Assembly: GCA_016934645.1 (NCBI GenBank)
Contig: JAFGSL010000504.1
Span: forward strand, 1 to 15,133
DNA length: 15,133 nucleotides
Reading direction: 5' to 3'
DNA from: Anaerolineae bacterium
GTDB taxonomy: Bacteria; Chloroflexota; Anaerolineae; B4-G1; SLSP01
Shown here: positions 12,185-15,133 of the stretch, one piece after another
Layout: every line of letters begins with the position of its first letter
Numbering within the stretch: the stretch's first letter is position 1
Position numbers and translations under genes: made by a program
The notes under the pieces: generated by a model
What the model saw: only the letters and a program-made list of their open reading frames with translations
What the model was told of the DNA's origin: nothing
Databases searched by the model: none

Positions 12185-13396
12185 ATGGCAGTGATAAACG
12201 AGCCCAGCGCGTCCGGTGCGAGTATTTTGATTGTTGATGATACGCCCTTCAACTTGAAGTTTTTGGCGGATGTGTTGAGCCGGGCGGGGTACATCACGCA
12301 TACAGCAACCGACGGGCAACAAGCTGTGGAACTTGCGCAAACCCTCCACTTAGATCTCGTGCTACTCGACATAATGATGCCCGGTTTGTCAGGTTACGAG
12401 GTCTGCAGCCATCTGAAAGCCGATGAAAAAACGTGCGATATCCCCGTTATCTTCCTCAGCGCCTTGAATCAGGAATTGGACAAAGTCCAGGCCTTCACGG
12501 TGGGCGGCGTGGATTACATCACCAAGCCTTTCCAGGTGAAAGAAGTGCTGGCGCGCATCGAGACGCATTTGACCCTGCGGCACCTACAAAAAGACCTGGA
12601 GGAGAGAAATCTTTCCTTACAGCAGGAGATTGCCGAACGGCAATTGATCGAAGAGATGCTGCGCCAGCAAACCGCTGAATTGGAAGCACGTAACGCAGAA
12701 CTGGATGCCTTTGCCCACACCGTCGCCCACGATCTCAAAACTCCACTCACTGCCGTGGTGGGATTCAGTGACCTGTTGCAGAGACGCTATCCCCAGATGT
12801 CAGCCGATAAATTGGGTGATACGCTGGCGATCATTGCGCAGAATGGACGGCGGATGGCAAACATTATCAACGAGATGTTGCTGCTTGCTAGTGTGCGACA
12901 AATGGACGAAGTGCCGATGAAATCGCTGGATATGGGGAGCATCGTAGTCGCCGCCAAAGAGCGCCTCGTTGATATATTCAGGGAACACGACGTCCAGATC
13001 AGCTCGCCTGAGGTCTGGCCCACCGCTTACGGCTACGGCCCGTGGGTTGAAGAGGTCTGGGTTAATTATATGAGCAACGCGGTTAAGTACGGCGGGTCTC
13101 CACCCCATATCGAGGTGGGAGCAACGTCAGAGTCGTCAGATATGGTGCGCTTCTGGGTGCGCGATAACGGCGATGGCTTGACCAATGAAGAACAATCACA
13201 TTTGTTCACCGCGTTCACCCGCTTGGGAGAAACTCCGGTTGAAGGCCACGGCTTGGGACTCTCAATTGTACAACGGATTATCACAAGACTGGAAGGAGAA
13301 GTAGGGGTTGAAAGCGTTGCAGGGGAGGGAAGTACATTTTTCTTCACTCTGCCAGCGGTTATGGATAACACAGACGACCCCGTTGCACAAAATTGA
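12185..13396 (+). CDS. Soluble hybrid sensor kinase: REC - coiled coil - HisKA - HATPase
   Basis: A 403-residue two-component protein with its receiver domain first. REC spans ~12-128, with acidic Asp18/Asp19, phospho-acceptor Asp62 (LLDIMMPG), Ser92 and Lys114 (TKPF). A coiled-coil linker runs ~130-175. HisKA has the H-box HDLKTPL with His182. The HATPase domain shows the N-box (NYMSNAVKYGG), G1 (RDNGDGL) and G2 (GHGLGLSIVQRI). All catalytic residues are present. There is no signal peptide or membrane helix, so it probably receives phosphate or a signal from another cytoplasmic kinase through the REC domain, and passes it on. No separate response regulator is next to it. The ATG at 12185 fits the usual N-terminus length before REC; no clear ribosome-binding site is visible. 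Its stop is two bases before the phosphatase ATG, so the two are co-transcribed. Confidence 0.95.
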   Translation: MAVINEPSASGASILIVDDTPFNLKFLADVLSRAGYITHTATDGQQAVELAQTLHLDLVLLDIMMPGLSGYEVCSHLKADEKTCDIPVIFLSALNQELDKVQAFTVGGVDYITKPFQVKEVLARIETHLTLRHLQKDLEERNLSLQQEIAERQLIEEMLRQQTAELEARNAELDAFAHTVAHDLKTPLTAVVGFSDLLQRRYPQMSADKLGDTLAIIAQNGRRMANIINEMLLLASVRQMDEVPMKSLDMGSIVVAAKERLVDIFREHDVQISSPEVWPTAYGYGPWVEEVWVNYMSNAVKYGGSPPHIEVGATSESSDMVRFWVRDNGDGLTNEEQSHLFTAFTRLGETPVEGHGLGLSIVQRIITRLEGEVGVESVAGEGSTFFFTLPAVMDNTDDPVAQN

Positions 13397-13398
13397 TT

Positions 13399-13995
13399 AT
13401 GGAACAAGCGATCTTCGAGAAACAAACCCGACTCAAAACCTTTCCACCATGTGAGCTCGTCTATATCGTCTACCGGCGTTTGCTTGAACATGGTGTGCGC
13501 GCCACCTTCCTCTGGATACAAGACAAAATCCTACGCCGCACACGCGGCTTTTCGCCACCGTATATTAGCCGGGTGCAATCCAACCTGTATGTGGGCGGTC
13601 AACACAGGCGTCATGGGCTGGCGCAGATGCGCGCTCTGGGCATTACCACTGTGGTCAATATGCGCGAAGAAGCCGATGATGCGCAGCGCGGGCTGGCGCT
13701 GGATCACTATCTCTGGCTTTCCACTACCGATGATACCTCACCGACACCGGAGGACCTGGAGCGAGGGGTGGGGTTCATCCGCCATCACATTGCTGAGGGA
13801 CACGGGGTCTATATCCACTGTGCCGCGGGTGTAGGGCGTGCTCCTTTGATGGCAGCGGCATACCTTGTGGGTACTGGTATGAGTACTGAACAGGCGTGGA
13901 ATACCATTCGTCAGGCGCGCCCATTCATACGCCCGACGCCGCCTCAAATCATTGCCCTCGACGCTTTTGCCGCGCGATATAGAAACTATATTTAG
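13399..13995 (+). CDS. Dual-specificity/tyrosine-type protein phosphatase (Cys-X5-Arg)
   Basis: A 198-residue Cys-based phosphatase. The signature loop HCAAGVGR gives catalytic Cys141 and Arg147, and the helix after it (APLMAAAYLV) fits the fold. Asp111/Asp112 in TTDDTSPT lie where the general acid of dual-specificity phosphatases is expected. The segment ISRVQSNLYVGGQHRR is typical of the start of the domain, and the C-terminal half (AWNTIRQARPFIRPTPPQ) matches the family. The ~55-residue N-terminal extension is basic and not recognised. The ATG at 13399 is preferred to the in-frame TTG at 13393, which overlaps the kinase stop. Its coupling to the kinase gene suggests that both act on one signalling route, but the substrate could be phosphotyrosine, phosphothreonine or a non-protein phosphate. 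Confidence 0.88.
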   Translation: MEQAIFEKQTRLKTFPPCELVYIVYRRLLEHGVRATFLWIQDKILRRTRGFSPPYISRVQSNLYVGGQHRRHGLAQMRALGITTVVNMREEADDAQRGLALDHYLWLSTTDDTSPTPEDLERGVGFIRHHIAEGHGVYIHCAAGVGRAPLMAAAYLVGTGMSTEQAWNTIRQARPFIRPTPPQIIALDAFAARYRNYI

Positions 13996-14030
13996 GTTGA
14001 CCCCGGCAACAGCTAAACGACTACCCGCCT

Positions 14031-14402
14031 ATGACGCAAAACTTTTCACTAGAGAGCGATACAATGGACATGAACGAGGATGTCGCATTGAATGCACGAC
14101 ACATCCAGAGACGCGTGCAAGTTGCCATCGAGCGTGTTGCCGAAGATCCGGCACTGACCGGCGCTCTCGTTGACGACGAAGCTCTTATCTTGTTGCATTG
14201 GGCCGAGACAGAGATTGAGCGCCTGGTGTTGGAAACTGCTGATATGGATGACACGGAGGCCTGGGAACAGCTCAGTCCGGCGCTTCACACGTTACGGCTT
14301 TATATCCGCCGTACAGCCAACACCAGCGCCGACGCAGACGATCCGGTCGGTATGCTGCACTTGCTCCTGGCATCACCGCCTATCTATACCGAGGAGATGT
14401 AG
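14031..14402 (+). CDS. Small acidic helical protein of unknown function
   Basis: A 123-residue protein with no family recognised. It is acidic (many Asp/Glu, e.g. LVDDEALILLHWAETEIERL and ADMDDTEAWEQL) and looks largely alpha-helical, with no signal peptide, membrane helix or cysteine. The reading frame is accepted because it fits neatly between the phosphatase (35-bp gap) and the PLD-type gene (3-bp gap), and the codon pattern matches its neighbours. ATG 14031 is the longest start; ATG 14064 (MDMNEDVALN), preceded by AGAGAG, is an equally plausible start. It could be a small regulator or partner of the adjacent signalling proteins, but nothing in the sequence shows this. Confidence 0.7.
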   Translation: MTQNFSLESDTMDMNEDVALNARHIQRRVQVAIERVAEDPALTGALVDDEALILLHWAETEIERLVLETADMDDTEAWEQLSPALHTLRLYIRRTANTSADADDPVGMLHLLLASPPIYTEEM

Positions 14403-14405
14403 TTT

Positions 14406-15133
14406 ATGCCGCAATCAACCTCCACCCAAGGGAAGAAACGGTCATTCGGCTGGAAAGAATTGCTGATTTCTCTTTTTATGCTCGTCGTCGCTTGGGCCGG
14501 CGCGGACTTGTTAGGGCTTGGTGGCAGCTCAAAGCCTGTCGAAGTCTTTGAAGGGGCTGACGTCCGGGTCTCCTTCACGACACCGCGTTACCCCGATCAG
14601 GCCGCAGACCACCGGGGCGGAATAGACGAGCGCTTGGCGGCAGCGATTGACAGTGCCCGGACAAGTGTCGACGTCGCTGCCTTTGAGCTTGATCTGCCGA
14701 GTATTACTGATGCTCTCGTGCGTGCACATCAACGTGGCGTGCGGGTGCGTCTTGTGACGGACTCGGATTATGCCGATTCCTTAGGGCCTACAAGCCTGCT
14801 GCAAGCGCAAGTGCCGGTCGTATTCGACAGCGCCGAACCGTTCATGCATGATAAATTCGTCATCATTGATGGCGAACAGGTGTGGGCTGGCTCCTGGAAC
14901 CTGACGACCAACGGAACCTATCGCAACAATAACAACGTCATTATCGCTGATTCCAAGCTTCTGGCGGAGAATTACACGACGGAGTTCGAGGAGATGTTCG
15001 TCCAAAAACAGTTCGGGGCCTCCTCGCCTGATGACACGCCACAGCCGCAGGTTGAGATCAACGGTGTGCAAGTGGAGAATATCTTCGAGTCGGAGGGCGG
15101 TGCGCGCACGCGGATGATCCGGTTGATCAAGGA
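14406..15133 (+). CDS. Membrane-anchored phospholipase D/nuclease-family protein (3' end outside window)
   Basis: At least 242 residues, still open at the window edge. The N-terminus is basic (GKKRSFGWK), followed by one membrane helix or uncleaved signal at ~18-38 (ELLISLFMLVVAWAGADLLG), placing the rest outside the cytoplasm. A PLD-like domain follows: IDERLAAAIDSARTSVDVAAFEL (~73-95), then the HKD motif HDKFVIID (His148, Lys150, Asp155) with GSWN (162-165). Family enzymes cut phosphodiester bonds in phospholipids or nucleic acids through the HKD histidine; single-motif forms act as dimers, while two-motif forms carry the second copy further on, which would lie outside the window. The segment EINGVQVENIFESEGG near the edge looks like the start of another domain. 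GAGGAG at 14391-14396 is a good ribosome-binding site. Nuclease or lipase activity cannot be told apart here. Confidence 0.85.
   Translation, partial: MPQSTSTQGKKRSFGWKELLISLFMLVVAWAGADLLGLGGSSKPVEVFEGADVRVSFTTPRYPDQAADHRGGIDERLAAAIDSARTSVDVAAFELDLPSITDALVRAHQRGVRVRLVTDSDYADSLGPTSLLQAQVPVVFDSAEPFMHDKFVIIDGEQVWAGSWNLTTNGTYRNNNNVIIADSKLLAENYTTEFEEMFVQKQFGASSPDDTPQPQVEINGVQVENIFESEGGARTRMIRLIK

Overview
The window is bacterial chromosome of moderately high G+C. It most likely comes from a filamentous or environmental Chloroflexota (Anaerolineae/Caldilineae-like). This is inferred from style: a lipoprotein with a long Thr-Pro linker, a giant CHAT/nSTAND1/WD40 protein with a Pro-Thr tail, several soluble signalling proteins, and short tandem or palindromic repeats in the gaps. 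No rRNA, tRNA, CRISPR array, transposase or integrase was seen, and no marker gene fixes the taxon.

Left part (1-3014, + strand): an ECF sigma factor and its probable membrane anti-sigma factor form a two-gene unit closed by a very strong hairpin terminator. A copy of a ~98-bp dispersed repeat and a heptamer-repeat tract follow. Next is a lipoprotein carrying a NodB-type polysaccharide deacetylase domain on a Thr-Pro stalk. This looks like a cell-envelope unit.

Middle (3015-9200): one 1749-residue gene on the minus strand dominates. It encodes a CHAT caspase-like protease, an nSTAND1 P-loop ATPase, one predicted membrane helix, an Ala/Glu-rich coiled coil, about 16 WD40 blades and a proline-rich tail. 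Seven cysteine pairs occur only in the propeller region, so the propeller may lie outside the membrane and the protease and ATPase inside. A 15-bp-arm palindrome sits in frame between Walker A and Walker B, where the ATPase linker looks unusually short. Just downstream is a ~33-codon remnant of the C-terminal end of a second protein of the same family. The 525-bp gap upstream of the gene is rich in hairpins and holds the second copy of the dispersed repeat, with the loop of one hairpin inverted relative to the first copy.

Right part (9201-15133, all + strand): a class II-type Fic protein (AMPylator family) with its own inhibitory motif, a HerA/DUF87-type hexameric ATPase with no NurA beside it, a soluble REC-HisKA-HATPase hybrid kinase, a small Cys-X5-Arg (dual-specificity-like) phosphatase, an unrecognised acidic helical protein, and a membrane-anchored PLD/HKD-family protein cut by the window end. 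The kinase, phosphatase, unknown and PLD genes are tightly packed and are probably co-transcribed.

The best candidate for an under-described system is the CHAT-nSTAND1-WD40 protein as a transmembrane, protease-armed sensor, next to a Fic-HerA pair. Linking these into one defence or cell-suicide system is inference from neighbourhood only.
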